DNA from: Janthinobacterium sp. PAMC25594 | GTDB taxonomy: Bacteria > Pseudomonadota > Gammaproteobacteria > Burkholderiales > Burkholderiaceae_D | Assembly (NCBI RefSeq): GCF_019443505.1 | Contig: NZ_CP080377.1 | Location: 1,116,001 to 1,180,000, forward strand | Direction: 5' to 3' | Length of the DNA stretch: 64,000 nucleotides | Part shown: positions 41,311 through 50,485 of the stretch, one piece after another | How the letters are laid out: every line of letters starts with the position of its first letter | Position numbering within the stretch: the first letter of the stretch is position 1 | The notes under the pieces: generated by a model | The model's database searches: none | Told to the model about the DNA's origin: nothing | What the model saw: the letters and a program-made list of their open reading frames with translations, nothing else | Program-made: the position numbers and the translations under genes

Positions 41311-43250
41311 CGGGCGTCGAGCGGTGCAATCGGCAACTCGATCGCGCTGCCCGCCCCTGCAGCGTGGTACACGCGCTGCGTCGCCTTTTTATAATCGCCT
41401 GGCTGGGCCAGGAAGATGTTCGGCACGAAGGTTTGCGGGTTGCGGTCGTACAGGGGGAACCAGCTCGACTGCACTTGCACGGCGATGCGGTGGCCGGGCA
41501 GGAAAACGTGATTCGCGTTTGGCAAGGCGAAGCGGTAGCGCTCCACTTTGCCCGCAGGAATGGCCGTCGGATGTTCGAGGCTGTCGCGGTAACGGCCGCG
41601 GAAGATATCCATCGCCACGCCCAATTGATAGCCGCCCATGGCCGGCTGCGATGGCACTTCGTCCGGATACACGTCGATCAGTTTCACCACCCAATCGGCA
41701 TCCGTGCCGCTGGTGGCAGCGAACAGGTTCACCATCGGCGCGCCGGCGATGCGCACGGCCGTTTTCAACGGTTCGGAAACATAGCTGAGCACGTCCGTGC
41801 GGTCCGCATAGCCGCGCTGGTCGCTGACCAGCCATGGCTTCCATACGTCGCCATCGTTCAGGCGCACGGGACGGGGCACGAAAGGCACGGGCTTGGCGGG
41901 ATCGGCCACGTATTCGTCGAAGGCGCCTTGCGCCGCATCCGCGGCGCCCGCTGGCGCCGCAAAGCCCAGCTTGTAGCCATCCTGCAAGTAGATCGGCGTC
42001 AATTTCGTGTCGCAGGTCTCGCAGGCCAGCGGCCACTGCCACAAGCGCTGCCACTGGTTGGTGCCCGTCTGGTACGACACCACGGGCGCCGTGTTCGCCT
42101 CCGGCGCACCATCCTTCAGGTATTGATTGAGGAATGGCTGCATGACTTTTTCGCGGAACTGGCGCGCCGTATCGCCGTCAAACTTCAGGGCGCCCAGGCT
42201 GGAACCGTCATAGTTGACGCCACTGTGACGCCACGGGCCGATGGCCAGGTAATTGAGGTTGTTGCCCTTGTCGCGCCCCTCCATCGCCGTGTAGCTGGCG
42301 TAGGGGCCATAGATGTCTTCCTGGTCCCACTGCCCCACTACATGCATGGTGGGCACGATCAGCGGGCGCTTGGCGAGGATTTTATCGAGCGCCTGTTCCT
42401 GCCAGTAACTGTCGTAGGCCGGGTGTTCGAACAGCTTTTTCGTGTAGGTCAGTTTGTCGATGCCGAATTTCTTCGCGAAATCACCGGCCGAGCCGATGCG
42501 CAGATACGCGTCGTAGTCGTCGTAGACGCCCAGCACGGGCGCCTCGCCGCTGCCGCGCACGCTCGTCTGCCACGCCAGGTAAGACAAGCTGGGCATGCGG
42601 AAGGCGCCGTTATGGAACCAGTCGTCGCCGCGCCATCCATCGACCATGGCGCTCATGGGTATGGCCACCTTCAGGGCCGGATGCGGGTCGACCAGGGCCA
42701 TCAGCACCGTATGCCCTTCGTACGAGGAACCGAGCATGCCCACCTTGCCATTGCTTTCTGGAATATTCTTCGACAGCCAGTCGATGGTGTCCCACGCATC
42801 GGTGACGTTATCGACTTTGGTATGGTTGAGCGGGCCACGCACGGGGCGCGTCATCACGTAATCGCCTTCCGAGCCATGCTTGCCGCGCACGTCCTGGAAC
42901 ACCCGGATGTAGCCGTTTTCCACCAGGGTATCGTCGCCCTGCGGCAAGGTGGCCAGCATGCTGGCGCTGGTGGCGCGCTGGGCGCGGCGGGCCGCATTGT
43001 ATGGCGTGCGCGTGAGCATGATCGGCGCCCGTTTGGCGTCTTTCGGCACGACGATCACTGTGTACAGCTTGACGCCGTCGCGCATGGGGATCATCACCAC
43101 GCGCTTGACGTAATCATTCATATCGGGCAGCACCAGCCTGGCGCCGATATCGGGCGTCATCGGCGGCGTTTGCGCCAGCGCCGGTACGGCAAACAAGGAA
43201 CTGATAACAAAAGCCAGGCCGGTGAGCCGGACGGGGGACGACACGCGCAT
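41307..43250 (-). CDS. CocE/NonD-family hydrolase, exported
   Basis: A 647-residue serine hydrolase of the X-Pro dipeptidyl-peptidase (S15)/CocE group. It has a signal peptide (SPVRLTGLAFVISSLFAVPALA), an alpha/beta hydrolase domain with the nucleophile motif GSSYEGHTVLMAL near residue 170, and a C-terminal jelly-roll domain (from about residue 410) ending near HRIAVQVQSSWFPLYDRNP. Such enzymes cleave esters, acyl groups or dipeptides; the substrate is open. GGAGAACAGT before the ATG at 43250 supports the start. Confidence 0.88.
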   Translation of the reverse strand: MRVSSPVRLTGLAFVISSLFAVPALAQTPPMTPDIGARLVLPDMNDYVKRVVMIPMRDGVKLYTVIVVPKDAKRAPIMLTRTPYNAARRAQRATSASMLATLPQGDDTLVENGYIRVFQDVRGKHGSEGDYVMTRPVRGPLNHTKVDNVTDAWDTIDWLSKNIPESNGKVGMLGSSYEGHTVLMALVDPHPALKVAIPMSAMVDGWRGDDWFHNGAFRMPSLSYLAWQTSVRGSGEAPVLGVYDDYDAYLRIGSAGDFAKKFGIDKLTYTKKLFEHPAYDSYWQEQALDKILAKRPLIVPTMHVVGQWDQEDIYGPYASYTAMEGRDKGNNLNYLAIGPWRHSGVNYDGSSLGALKFDGDTARQFREKVMQPFLNQYLKDGAPEANTAPVVSYQTGTNQWQRLWQWPLACETCDTKLTPIYLQDGYKLGFAAPAGAADAAQGAFDEYVADPAKPVPFVPRPVRLNDGDVWKPWLVSDQRGYADRTDVLSYVSEPLKTAVRIAGAPMVNLFAATSGTDADWVVKLIDVYPDEVPSQPAMGGYQLGVAMDIFRGRYRDSLEHPTAIPAGKVERYRFALPNANHVFLPGHRIAVQVQSSWFPLYDRNPQTFVPNIFLAQPGDYKKATQRVYHAAGAGSAIELPIAPLDAR

Positions 43251-43566
43251 ACTGTTCTCCAATGATTCATGCCACGTGAAAGTGGCCGAATGGCAATAGT
43301 ACCCGGAAAGCAAGTTCCGCAGTAGGCTCGTCTCTGACGCAGCGCAGCAGATATATCGGCACGCAACTTGACAGAACGCGCACGAACTGCAACCATACCG
43401 CCATGAAATTTATCCCGTCACAACACGCCTGCTTGAATTGGTGGTCCCGCTCACTTTCGCGCGGCCACTCTATAGTGATGTGAATTTGATCCACGCCGCC
43501 TCGATCGGTGGCGTAACAGGCTCAGCCTGGATCATCCCCGATGCAGGCGGCTCAAAAGGAAACTTG
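43251..43566. other. Intergenic region between the CocE-type hydrolase and trpS
   Basis: No gene or structured RNA is recognised in these 316 bases. A TATAGT box at 43471-43476 could be a -10 for trpS, but no good -35 is seen. No trp leader peptide with tandem Trp codons was found. Confidence 0.5.
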
Positions 43567-44643
43567 ATGAGCTTGCCTAACACCCCCGATACCCCCGACA
43601 CCGACAACGCCCCGGCAGCACCGCTGTCCGCCGCCGCCATCGCTTCGCAATCCGTGATCCTGACGGGCGACCGCCCGACCGGCCCCTTGCATCTGGGCCA
43701 CTACGTGGGCAGCCTGCGCGACCGCGTTTCCTATCAGAATAATTACAAGCAATTCATCATGCTGGCCGACGCGCAGGCGCTGACGGACAATATGGATGAC
43801 ATCGACAAGGTGCACCGCAACGTCGTCGAAGTGGCGCTCGATTATCTGGCCGTCGGCATCGACCCGACCAAGACCACGGTGTTCATCCAGTCGCAGATTC
43901 CGGAACTGGCCGAGCTGACCTTTTACTACCTGAACATCGTCACCGTGGCGCGCCTTGAGCGTAACCCCACCGTCAAGGAAGAAATCCGTTTGCGCGGCTT
44001 CGAGCGCGACATCCCGGCCGGCTTTTTGACCTACCCTGCCAGCCAGGCGGCCGACATCACGGCCTTCAAGGCGGGCGTGGTGCCCGTGGGCGAAGACCAG
44101 ATCCCGATGATCGAGCAAACGAATGAAATCGTGCGCCGCTTCAACCGCATGTACAACCGCGAAGTGCTGATGGAATGCAAGGCGCTGGTGCCCGATATCG
44201 GTCGCCTGCCCGGCATCGACGGCAAGGCGAAGATGAGCAAGTCGCTGGGCAACACCATCAACCTGGGCGCCACCCCGGCCGAAATCACGGCCGCCGTGAA
44301 GAAAGTCTATACCGACCCGCTGCACCTGCGCGTGGAAGACCCGGGCCACCTGGAAGGCAACATCGCATTTACCTACCTGGACGCGTTCGACCCGGAAAAA
44401 GCGGCGCTGGCCGAGATGAAAGCCCATTACGTGCGCGGCGGCCTGGGCGACAGCATCGTCAAGAAGCGCCTGGACCTGGTCTTGCAGGAAATGCTGGCGC
44501 CGATCCGCGCCCGCCGCGAAGAGTTCGCCAAGGACAAGGGCCAAGTCATCCAGATGCTCAAGGAAGGCACCTTCAAGGCACGCGAAGTGGCGGCCCGCAC
44601 GGCCGATGAAGTCAAGTCGGCGCTGGGCCTGAACTACTTCTGA
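43567..44643 (+). CDS. trpS: Tryptophanyl-tRNA synthetase
   Basis: Charges tRNA-Trp in the cytosol; class I enzyme. The 358-residue product has the HIGH-type motif HLGH in [15 protein letters not shown] (about 38-52) and KMSKS at 222-226 in [11 protein letters not shown]. There is an extra N-terminal tail of about 25 residues rich in Pro, Asp and Ala before SVILTGDRP. The start has an AAAAGGAAAC site. Confidence 0.96.
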   Translation: MSLPNTPDTPDTDNAPAAPLSAAAIASQSVILTGDRPTGPLHLGHYVGSLRDRVSYQNNYKQFIMLADAQALTDNMDDIDKVHRNVVEVALDYLAVGIDPTKTTVFIQSQIPELAELTFYYLNIVTVARLERNPTVKEEIRLRGFERDIPAGFLTYPASQAADITAFKAGVVPVGEDQIPMIEQTNEIVRRFNRMYNREVLMECKALVPDIGRLPGIDGKAKMSKSLGNTINLGATPAEITAAVKKVYTDPLHLRVEDPGHLEGNIAFTYLDAFDPEKAALAEMKAHYVRGGLGDSIVKKRLDLVLQEMLAPIRARREEFAKDKGQVIQMLKEGTFKAREVAARTADEVKSALGLNYF

Positions 44644-44677
44644 TCACGGGCAGAAATAGCAAACTGATGCGCCCTGC

Positions 44678-44718
44678 CGGAGTCGGGTAGAATCCCGTCT
44701 CCGCCGGGCCATTTTTTT
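44678..44718 (+). terminator. Possible terminator after trpS
   Basis: CGGAGTCGGG and CCCGTCTCCG pair with one mismatch around TAGAAT. A run of seven T residues begins eight bases after the stem, which is later than in a classic terminator. Confidence 0.4.
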
Positions 44719-44740
44719 GCCTAACCCAACAGCAGAGTCT

Positions 44741-44767
44741 GGGGTCGGACCCTGAGGGTCCGACCCC
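44741..44767. repeat. GGGGTC palindrome, copy 1
   Basis: GGGGTCGGACCC and GGGTCCGACCCC are perfect 12-bp arms around TGA. It lies between trpS and the decarboxylase gene. Other members of the family are at 59528-59568 and 61548-61588. Confidence 0.8.
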
Positions 44768-44807
44768 GGCACTTGTCTTAGGGTCACCATATATTGAAAC
44801 ATAGCCA

Positions 44808-46397
44808 ATGACCGACTCCGCTATCGAACAGCTGCTGCAACAGCATTTTTCCATCGATGCGCTGCAACGCTCGCCCGCGCCCCTGCATCAGGCCCTGCGC
44901 ATGCTGGGCGGCTGGCTGGCCGCCGAGCGCGCCGAACCGTATCCGCACACGCCATATGCGGAACTGCTGACGCAACTGTCCGACACTTGCCTGCCCGCGC
45001 ACGGCATGCCCGTGGCCGATTTCCTGCAAGAACTCGACACCACCGTGCTGGCCAATACGGCCCAGCTGAACCACCCGCAATACATCGGCCACATGACGCA
45101 GGCCCTGCCCTGGATCAGCGTGCTGGCCGAAGCGTTCACGGCCACCCTGAACCAGAACCAGGTCAAAATCGAGACGGCGTATGTGTCGACCCTGATCGAA
45201 AAGCAGATCCTCGGCTGGCTGCACCGCCAGGTGTACCAGCAGCCTGAACATGTCTACACGCAGGCGATGGCCGCCACCAGCGGCGCGCTGGGCAATGTCG
45301 TCAATGGCGGCACCATGGGCAACCTGACGGCGCTGGCCGTGGCGCTGGAAAAACAATTGCCCGGCATGCGCAAGCGCGGTTTGTTTGCCGCCATGCAGGA
45401 ATCAGGCTACGCGGGGCTGGCCGTGATCGGTTCGGCCCGCAGCCATTATTCCGTGAAAAAGGCGCTGGCGACCCTGGGCCTCGGTGAAAACGCCCTGCAC
45501 CTGGTGGCCGTCGACCGAGACAACCGCATCGACGTCGCCGCGCTGGAAGCCACCATTGCCGACCTAAAATTGCGCAATATCAAGGTCGTCGCCATGATCG
45601 GCATCGCCGGAACGACGGAAACGGGCGCCATCGACCCGCTGGCGGCCATGGCGGCCATTGCCGCGCGGGAAAGCATCTGGTTCCATGTGGACGCGGCCTG
45701 GGGTGGCGCCCTGCTGATCGCGGAACAGTACCGCCCGCTGTACGACGGAATTGCTTTGGCCGACTCCGTCGTCATCGACGGGCACAAGCTGCTGTGGGTG
45801 CCGATGGCGCAAAGCATGGTGCTGTTCAAGGACAGCGCCAGCCTGAACCTGTTGAAACACAACGCCAACTACATCCTGCGCGACAACTCGGGCGACCTGG
45901 GCCAGACCTCGCTGGAAGGCTCGCGCCGCTTCGACGCCTTGAAACTGTGGACCTCGTTCAAGGTGCTGGGCGTGTCCGGCTACACGACCCTGCTGCAGCA
46001 GGCGGCCACCCTGTCCGGCCAGTTGCAGGATTTATTGGCAGACCAGCAAGATTTCGAACTCGTCACGCGCTCCGACACCTTCATTCTGACTTACCGCTAC
46101 GTGCCCGCGCACTTGCGCCAGCGCATGGACGCCTTGCTGAGCGGCGGCCAGATCGAAGCGGCGACGGAACTGAACCAGCAGCTGAACACCTTGACCGCCA
46201 AGCTGCAAAACCGGCAAAAGGCGCAAGGCCACAGCTTTGTGTCACGCACCGTACTGGAATCGACGCGCTATCCCGGCCCGACCAATGTGCTGCGCGTGGT
46301 CATGACGAATGTCAAGACGCGCCCCCACCACCTGCGCGCCATCCTGGCCGAGCAGCGCGCCATCGGCCAGGCGCTGGTGGCCGAGCTGGGCCTGTAA
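44808..46397 (+). CDS. Group II PLP-dependent decarboxylase (PanP-like)
   Basis: A 529-residue PLP enzyme of the group II (glutamate/aspartate/DABA) decarboxylases. The PLP lysine is K327 in VIDGHKLLWVPM, which replaces the more usual DxHK. The phosphate-binding NGGTMGNLTAL and WFHVDAAWGGALL are intact. The N-terminal LNHPQYIGHMTQALPWISVL matches aspartate 1-decarboxylase-type (PanP) proteins better than ddc-type ones, so beta-alanine production is a reasonable guess. No ribosome site is clear, and a GGGGTC palindrome lies just ahead. Confidence 0.8.
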   Translation: MTDSAIEQLLQQHFSIDALQRSPAPLHQALRMLGGWLAAERAEPYPHTPYAELLTQLSDTCLPAHGMPVADFLQELDTTVLANTAQLNHPQYIGHMTQALPWISVLAEAFTATLNQNQVKIETAYVSTLIEKQILGWLHRQVYQQPEHVYTQAMAATSGALGNVVNGGTMGNLTALAVALEKQLPGMRKRGLFAAMQESGYAGLAVIGSARSHYSVKKALATLGLGENALHLVAVDRDNRIDVAALEATIADLKLRNIKVVAMIGIAGTTETGAIDPLAAMAAIAARESIWFHVDAAWGGALLIAEQYRPLYDGIALADSVVIDGHKLLWVPMAQSMVLFKDSASLNLLKHNANYILRDNSGDLGQTSLEGSRRFDALKLWTSFKVLGVSGYTTLLQQAATLSGQLQDLLADQQDFELVTRSDTFILTYRYVPAHLRQRMDALLSGGQIEAATELNQQLNTLTAKLQNRQKAQGHSFVSRTVLESTRYPGPTNVLRVVMTNVKTRPHHLRAILAEQRAIGQALVAELGL

Positions 46398-46433
46398 GGA
46401 AACACCCACCCATCAGCCCTGACTGGATGCCCG

Positions 46434-47687
46434 ATGCACCGCCTGAGCGCCCTCACTGATCTGTTGCAGCATCTGTTGAAATGGCTGCTGCTCGCCTTTG
46501 TCGTGGCCGTGCTGGCGGGGTCGGCCTCGGCCGGTTTCCTGTTCGCCCTCGACTGGGCCACGCGCACGCGCCTGGCGCACGCCTGGCTGATCTGGCTGCT
46601 GCCCGTGGCGGGCTTTGCCGTCGGCTGGCTGTACTTGCGCTACGGCAGCAGTGTCGAGGGTGGCGCGAACCTGCTCATCGATGAAATCCACGACCCGAAA
46701 AAAATCATCCCCTTGCGCATGGCGCCGCTGGTGCTGGGCGGCACCGTCCTCTCGCATTTGTTCGGCGCCTCGGTCGGGCGCGAAGGCACGGCCGTGCAGA
46801 TGGGTGGCGCGCTGGCCGACCAGCTGACGCGCATGTTTCGCCTGAACAACGAAGACCGCCGCATCATCCTGATGGCCGGCATCAGTGCCGGCTTTGCCTC
46901 CGTCTTCGGCACGCCGCTGGCAGGCGCCCTCTTCGGCCTGGAAGTGCTGGCCATCGGCCGCCTGCGCTATGAAGCCATGCTGCCCTGCCTGGCTGCCGCC
47001 GTCATCGCCGACCAGGTGGTCCTGCTATGGGGGCCGGTTTTGCACATTAGCCACACGCATTACGCCGTGCCGCTGATCCCCGCCCTTTCCGCCTGGACCT
47101 TGTGCGCCATGGTGATCGCGGGCGTGCTGTTCGGCGTGACCGGTAAAATATTTGCGCAAACCACACACGGCTTAAGTGCCTTGATGAAACGCTGGATCAG
47201 CTATGCCCCGCTGCGCCCGCTGATAGGCGGCCTCGTCGTCGCGCTGGCCGTGTGGCTGCTGGGCACGGATCGCTACATCGGCCTGGGCATCCCCACCATC
47301 GTCGATGCGCTGAAGGAACCGCTGCCCGCCTGGGATTTCCTCGGCAAGATGGCGTTTACCATCGTCTCGCTAGGCACGGGCTTCAAGGGCGGTGAAGTCA
47401 CGCCATTGTTCTTCATCGGCGCGACCCTGGGCAATGCGCTGGGGCCGCTGCTGCACCAGCCCGTCGCCTTGCTGGCCGCCATCGGCTTCGTCGCCGTGTT
47501 CGCGGGCGCGGCCAATACGCCGATCGCCTCGACCCTGATGGCGATGGAACTGTTTGGCGCCGAGATCGGCGTGTACGCGGCCATCGCCTGCGTCGTGGCC
47601 TATCTGTTTTCCGGCCACGCTGGCATTTACCGGGCGCAGCGCAGCGGGCATGCCAAACGCCATCCTGCCAAGGATCTCGACACATGA
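46434..47687 (+). CDS. CLC-family channel/antiporter, fluoride-type (CLC-F) likely
   Basis: A 417-residue inner-membrane CLC protein with about ten helices. The sequence GGANLLIDEIHDP at residues 76-88 stands where chloride-type CLCs have GSGIP. SVGREGTAVQMGG carries the gating E117, and FAGAANTPIASTLMAMELFG is near the C-terminus. These features are those of the CLC-F branch, which exports fluoride. No fluoride riboswitch is visible in the 36-base gap upstream. Its stop overlaps the start of a broken methyltransferase gene (ATGA). Confidence 0.85.
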   Translation: MHRLSALTDLLQHLLKWLLLAFVVAVLAGSASAGFLFALDWATRTRLAHAWLIWLLPVAGFAVGWLYLRYGSSVEGGANLLIDEIHDPKKIIPLRMAPLVLGGTVLSHLFGASVGREGTAVQMGGALADQLTRMFRLNNEDRRIILMAGISAGFASVFGTPLAGALFGLEVLAIGRLRYEAMLPCLAAAVIADQVVLLWGPVLHISHTHYAVPLIPALSAWTLCAMVIAGVLFGVTGKIFAQTTHGLSALMKRWISYAPLRPLIGGLVVALAVWLLGTDRYIGLGIPTIVDALKEPLPAWDFLGKMAFTIVSLGTGFKGGEVTPLFFIGATLGNALGPLLHQPVALLAAIGFVAVFAGAANTPIASTLMAMELFGAEIGVYAAIACVVAYLFSGHAGIYRAQRSGHAKRHPAKDLDT

Positions 47688-47893
47688 CACAGAACATCTA
47701 CGACGACGCCGTTTCTGTCAGCCACGCCCGGCTTGATCTGGAACAACTGGCCTTGCCACCATCCGCCAGAGTTTACAACCGGGCGGCAAGCGGGTGTTTT
47801 CCATCGAGTATCCGATCTTCATGGCGCAGCAGCCACCCCCTGGCGGAAGAGCGCGAACGGCCGATGCTGCTGGCCGGATGCAGCCTGCGCTAG
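47684..47893 (+). pseudogene. Class I SAM-methyltransferase remnant with a large internal deletion
   Basis: The first codons give MTQNIYDD, a normal start for a class I methyltransferase family. The frame then runs into nonsense. In another frame LATIRQSLQPGGKRVFSIE and YPIFMAQQ (47752-47829) match a central-to-late part of the same family, just before a further decayed tail. About 100 or more codons, including the SAM-binding GxGxG, are missing. Overlap of its ATG with the CLC-F stop suggests a former operon. Confidence 0.7.
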
Positions 47894-48810
47894 CCACGAG
47901 GGCGCTCGAACAATTTGCCCGCCAGCTCTTCTATATCGCCGCGCATGGCCAGGGTGTTGAGCCACGCCGGCGGAATCGCCTGCGCGCCATAATACGCACC
48001 GGCAAGCTGGCCGACGATGGCGCCGGTCGTATCGGCATCTTCGCCCAGATTGACGGCGCGTAACACGGCCTCTTCCAGTGAGTCGGTATGGAAGAAGCAC
48101 CAGAGCGCCGCTTCCAGCGACTCCACGCAATAACCGGTGCCGCGTATCTGCTGCTCCGTTTTGGCAAGGAAACTGCCGCTGGCCAGCTCCACCAGCTTCG
48201 GTTCGGCAGGCCGGTACGCGATACTCGCGATCAGCTCTTCTTTCGGCGTGCCCGCCAGCGCGCCGCACAGCAAGGCGGCAAACAACTGGCAGCTTTCGAC
48301 GGCTTCCGGCGCCGCGTGGGTGGTGCGCGAACTATCGGCAGCACAGGCTAAGGCCGCTTCGACATCAGGATAAGCAAACAGCACGACCGGGATCAGACGC
48401 ATGAGCGAACCATTGCCCGCCGTGTCAGGCGCGGTGGAGCCACTCCAGGGATTGCCCGTCTCCTGGAAACTGGCCAGCGCGCTTCTTACCGTTCCACCGA
48501 TATCGAAGCAGGTGCCCGTGGAACTCAGGTAGCCCCATTGCCACCAGTTCAGATACCGTACCATCTGGTCCGCCGGATCGAACGCCCCTTTCAGTATCAG
48601 GCTCTCGGCCAGGCACAGCGCCATCGAGGTATCGTCCGTCCATTGTCCCGGCTGCAGGCCGAAAGGGCCGCCGCCAGTCATGCCCGTCACGGGCGCGAAG
48701 CTGCCGCGCGGAGAAAACTCCACGCTCGTGCCGACGGCATCGCCACAGGCCAGCGCCAGCATGGCGCCCAGATAACGGTTGTGCAAAGTTGACGTATTCA
48801 TGGTTTCCAT
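47890..48810 (-). CDS. ADP-ribosylglycohydrolase family protein
   Basis: A 306-residue protein of the DraG/ARH fold, which removes ADP-ribose from proteins or small molecules. The motifs for the two-metal site are present: LACGDAVG (about 17-24), QWTDDTSMAL (about 53-62), GNGSLMRLIP (about 130) and NLGEDADTTGAI (near 252-263). It starts 6 bases after the XRE-cupin regulator stop, so the two are likely co-transcribed. Its target is unknown; an ADP-ribosyltransferase is not visible in the window. Confidence 0.9.
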   Translation of the reverse strand: METMNTSTLHNRYLGAMLALACGDAVGTSVEFSPRGSFAPVTGMTGGGPFGLQPGQWTDDTSMALCLAESLILKGAFDPADQMVRYLNWWQWGYLSSTGTCFDIGGTVRSALASFQETGNPWSGSTAPDTAGNGSLMRLIPVVLFAYPDVEAALACAADSSRTTHAAPEAVESCQLFAALLCGALAGTPKEELIASIAYRPAEPKLVELASGSFLAKTEQQIRGTGYCVESLEAALWCFFHTDSLEEAVLRAVNLGEDADTTGAIVGQLAGAYYGAQAIPPAWLNTLAMRGDIEELAGKLFERPRG

Positions 48811-48816
48811 TGACTC

Positions 48817-49374
48817 TTAGCTGGCCACATTGCGCGTAAAGCGCAAAGTGGATGCACCCGCATTCACGTAGGCATACGCTTGCGCGCTGCTGAAGACGAA
48901 AAAATCGCCGGTGGCCAGGTGTCTGGTTCCGGCCGCCAGCACCAGCTGTAATTCACCCTCCAGCACGTAGAGCATTTCGCTGAATCCCGCCGGGTCGGCT
49001 TGCGCATCATAGCGCTCGCCTGGCGCCAGCGTCCACGACCACAGTTCCACCTGGCGGCTGGCAGGGGCCGCGCCCAGCAGTACGGCCTGGCTCGCCTGCG
49101 ATGCACTTTGCCACATCAGCACGCGCAGGCTGTCGTGCGGCTGCTGCGGCGGCTGCACCAGGTCGACAAAGGCTACTTTCAACGCGGCGGCCACGTGGTC
49201 GAGGTTGGCCAGGCTGATGTTGGTGCTGCCCGCCTCGACGCCATTGACCATGCGCCGGCTGAGTCCCGACAGGCGCGCCAGCTCTTCCTGGCTGAGGCCG
49301 GCGGCCAGACGCAAGCGCCGCAGATTGGTGGCCAGGTGTGCCAGCACGCCACCGGCCTCGGCTTGACTGCGCAA
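48817..49374 (-). CDS. XRE-family regulator with cupin sensor
   Basis: A 185-residue regulator with an N-terminal helix-turn-helix (NLRRLRLAAGLSQEELARLS, then GLSRRMVNGVEAGSTN) and a C-terminal cupin domain (LAPGERYDAQADPAGFSEML, then LEGELQLVLAAGTRHLATGD) that should bind a small effector. The likely start is a TTG at 49374, because AGGAG lies 8 bases upstream and the match begins there; the longer frame covers the neighbouring promoter. It is divergent from the EamA transporter, a common pairing for exporter control. Confidence 0.88.
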   Translation of the reverse strand: MRSQAEAGGVLAHLATNLRRLRLAAGLSQEELARLSGLSRRMVNGVEAGSTNISLANLDHVAAALKVAFVDLVQPPQQPHDSLRVLMWQSASQASQAVLLGAAPASRQVELWSWTLAPGERYDAQADPAGFSEMLYVLEGELQLVLAAGTRHLATGDFFVFSSAQAYAYVNAGASTLRFTRNVAS

Positions 49375-49425
49375 TATATTGCTCCTATGATGATGGGAAA
49401 TATTTTGCTCATAGCATAGCCTCCC
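49371..49425. promoter_or_regulatory. Divergent control region between the XRE-cupin regulator and the EamA transporter
   Basis: Contains a perfect 12-bp palindrome GCAATATATTGC (49371-49382). On the minus strand there is a direct repeat of GAGCAAnATATT (about 49374-49385 and 49401-49412), plausible operators for the XRE regulator. The plus-strand transporter has no clear ribosome site. Confidence 0.45.
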
Positions 49426-50337
49426 ATGAAAACACACGCAAGTCCCCCGCCCGCTCTCGGCCTGCCCGAGCTGGCCTTGATCGCCATTACCTTCATCTGG
49501 GGCGGCACTTTTCTTGTCGTGCAACATGCCGTGACGGTCAGCGGGCCGCTGGCCTTTGTCGCTGCCCGCTTTGCCGTGGCCGCCAGCATCGGCGCCCTCG
49601 TTTGCCGGGGCCAGCTACGCCAGTTGACGAAGGCCGAATTGCTCACGGGAATGGCCATCGGCGTGAGCATCTTTGGCGGCTACGCGCTGCAAACCTATGG
49701 CCTGATGCATATCACGAGCAGTAAATCGGCCTTCATCACGGCCGTCTATGTGCCCATCGTGCCGCTGGTGCAATGGCTGGCCTTCAAGCAGCGGCCCCGC
49801 GCCGCCGTCTGGGCCGCCGTGGTGCTGGCTTTCGTGGGCTTGCTGTTGCTCACAGACATGGATGGCTTGAGCATGGGTCTGGGCAAAGGCGAGCTGATGA
49901 CGGCCGTGGGCGCCATCGCGATCGCGCTGGAAATTATTTTGATCAGCCGCGTCTCGCCGCAATTGAACATCTTGCGCGTGACCATCGTGCAACTGGCGAC
50001 CGCATCCCTGATCGCCCTGCTGCTGATGCCCGTCATGGGTGAAGCGCCGCCAGCCCTGAGCCAGACCTTCATCCTCAGCGTGCTGGCATTGGGCTGCGCC
50101 AGCGCGCTGATCCAGTATGTGATGAACTGGGCGCAAAAGCGCATTTCCGCCACCAAGGCCACCTTGATCTACGCGGGCGAGCCGGTCTGGGCGGGCGTGA
50201 TCGGGCGCATCGCCGGCGAACGCCTGCCCGCGCTGGCCATCGTGGGAGGCATATTGATCATTTGCGCGGGCATCCTCAGCGAGTGGCGGCCGAAGCGCCT
50301 GCGTGCCGATGGCAAGGCCATCGCGCTATCGGATTAA
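49426..50337 (+). CDS. DMT-superfamily transporter (EamA domain)
   Basis: A 303-residue, ten-helix transporter with two EamA repeats. IAITFIWGGTFLVVQHAV opens the first, and SATKATLIYAGEPVWAGVIG closes the second. Probably an exporter of an amino acid or related metabolite, controlled by the divergent XRE-cupin regulator. The stop is one base from a terminal-inverted-repeat element. Confidence 0.88.
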   Translation: MKTHASPPPALGLPELALIAITFIWGGTFLVVQHAVTVSGPLAFVAARFAVAASIGALVCRGQLRQLTKAELLTGMAIGVSIFGGYALQTYGLMHITSSKSAFITAVYVPIVPLVQWLAFKQRPRAAVWAAVVLAFVGLLLLTDMDGLSMGLGKGELMTAVGAIAIALEIILISRVSPQLNILRVTIVQLATASLIALLLMPVMGEAPPALSQTFILSVLALGCASALIQYVMNWAQKRISATKATLIYAGEPVWAGVIGRIAGERLPALAIVGGILIICAGILSEWRPKRLRADGKAIALSD

Positions 50338-50338
50338 C

Positions 50339-50485
50339 AACGCCTAACAAAACCGTAGCGAGCGGAAGGAAGGCTCGGCGCCCCCGTTGGCTTGAGAAGC
50401 GCAACTGTACGAAGGTACGGGGACGCCGAGTCAGTGAGCATCGCAGACCGCAAATTACGACGCGCAGTAGGTTTTGATAGGCGTT
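50339..50485. repeat. MITE-like terminal-inverted-repeat element, copy 1
   Basis: AACGCCTAACAAAACC and GGTTTTGATAGGCGTT form 16-base terminal inverted repeats with one mismatch. The 147-base element fills the whole space between two convergent stop codons. It contains GCGAGCGG, GAAGCGCAAC, a GTAC hairpin and TGAGCATCGCAG, shared with the copy at 51532-51649. An extra GGACGCCGAGT segment is absent from that copy. Confidence 0.75.

Noticed and set aside
40998-43265. A 755-codon open frame on the plus strand opposite the CocE-type hydrolase
   Set aside because: Antisense shadow; the minus-strand gene has a signal peptide and a GxSYxG motif.
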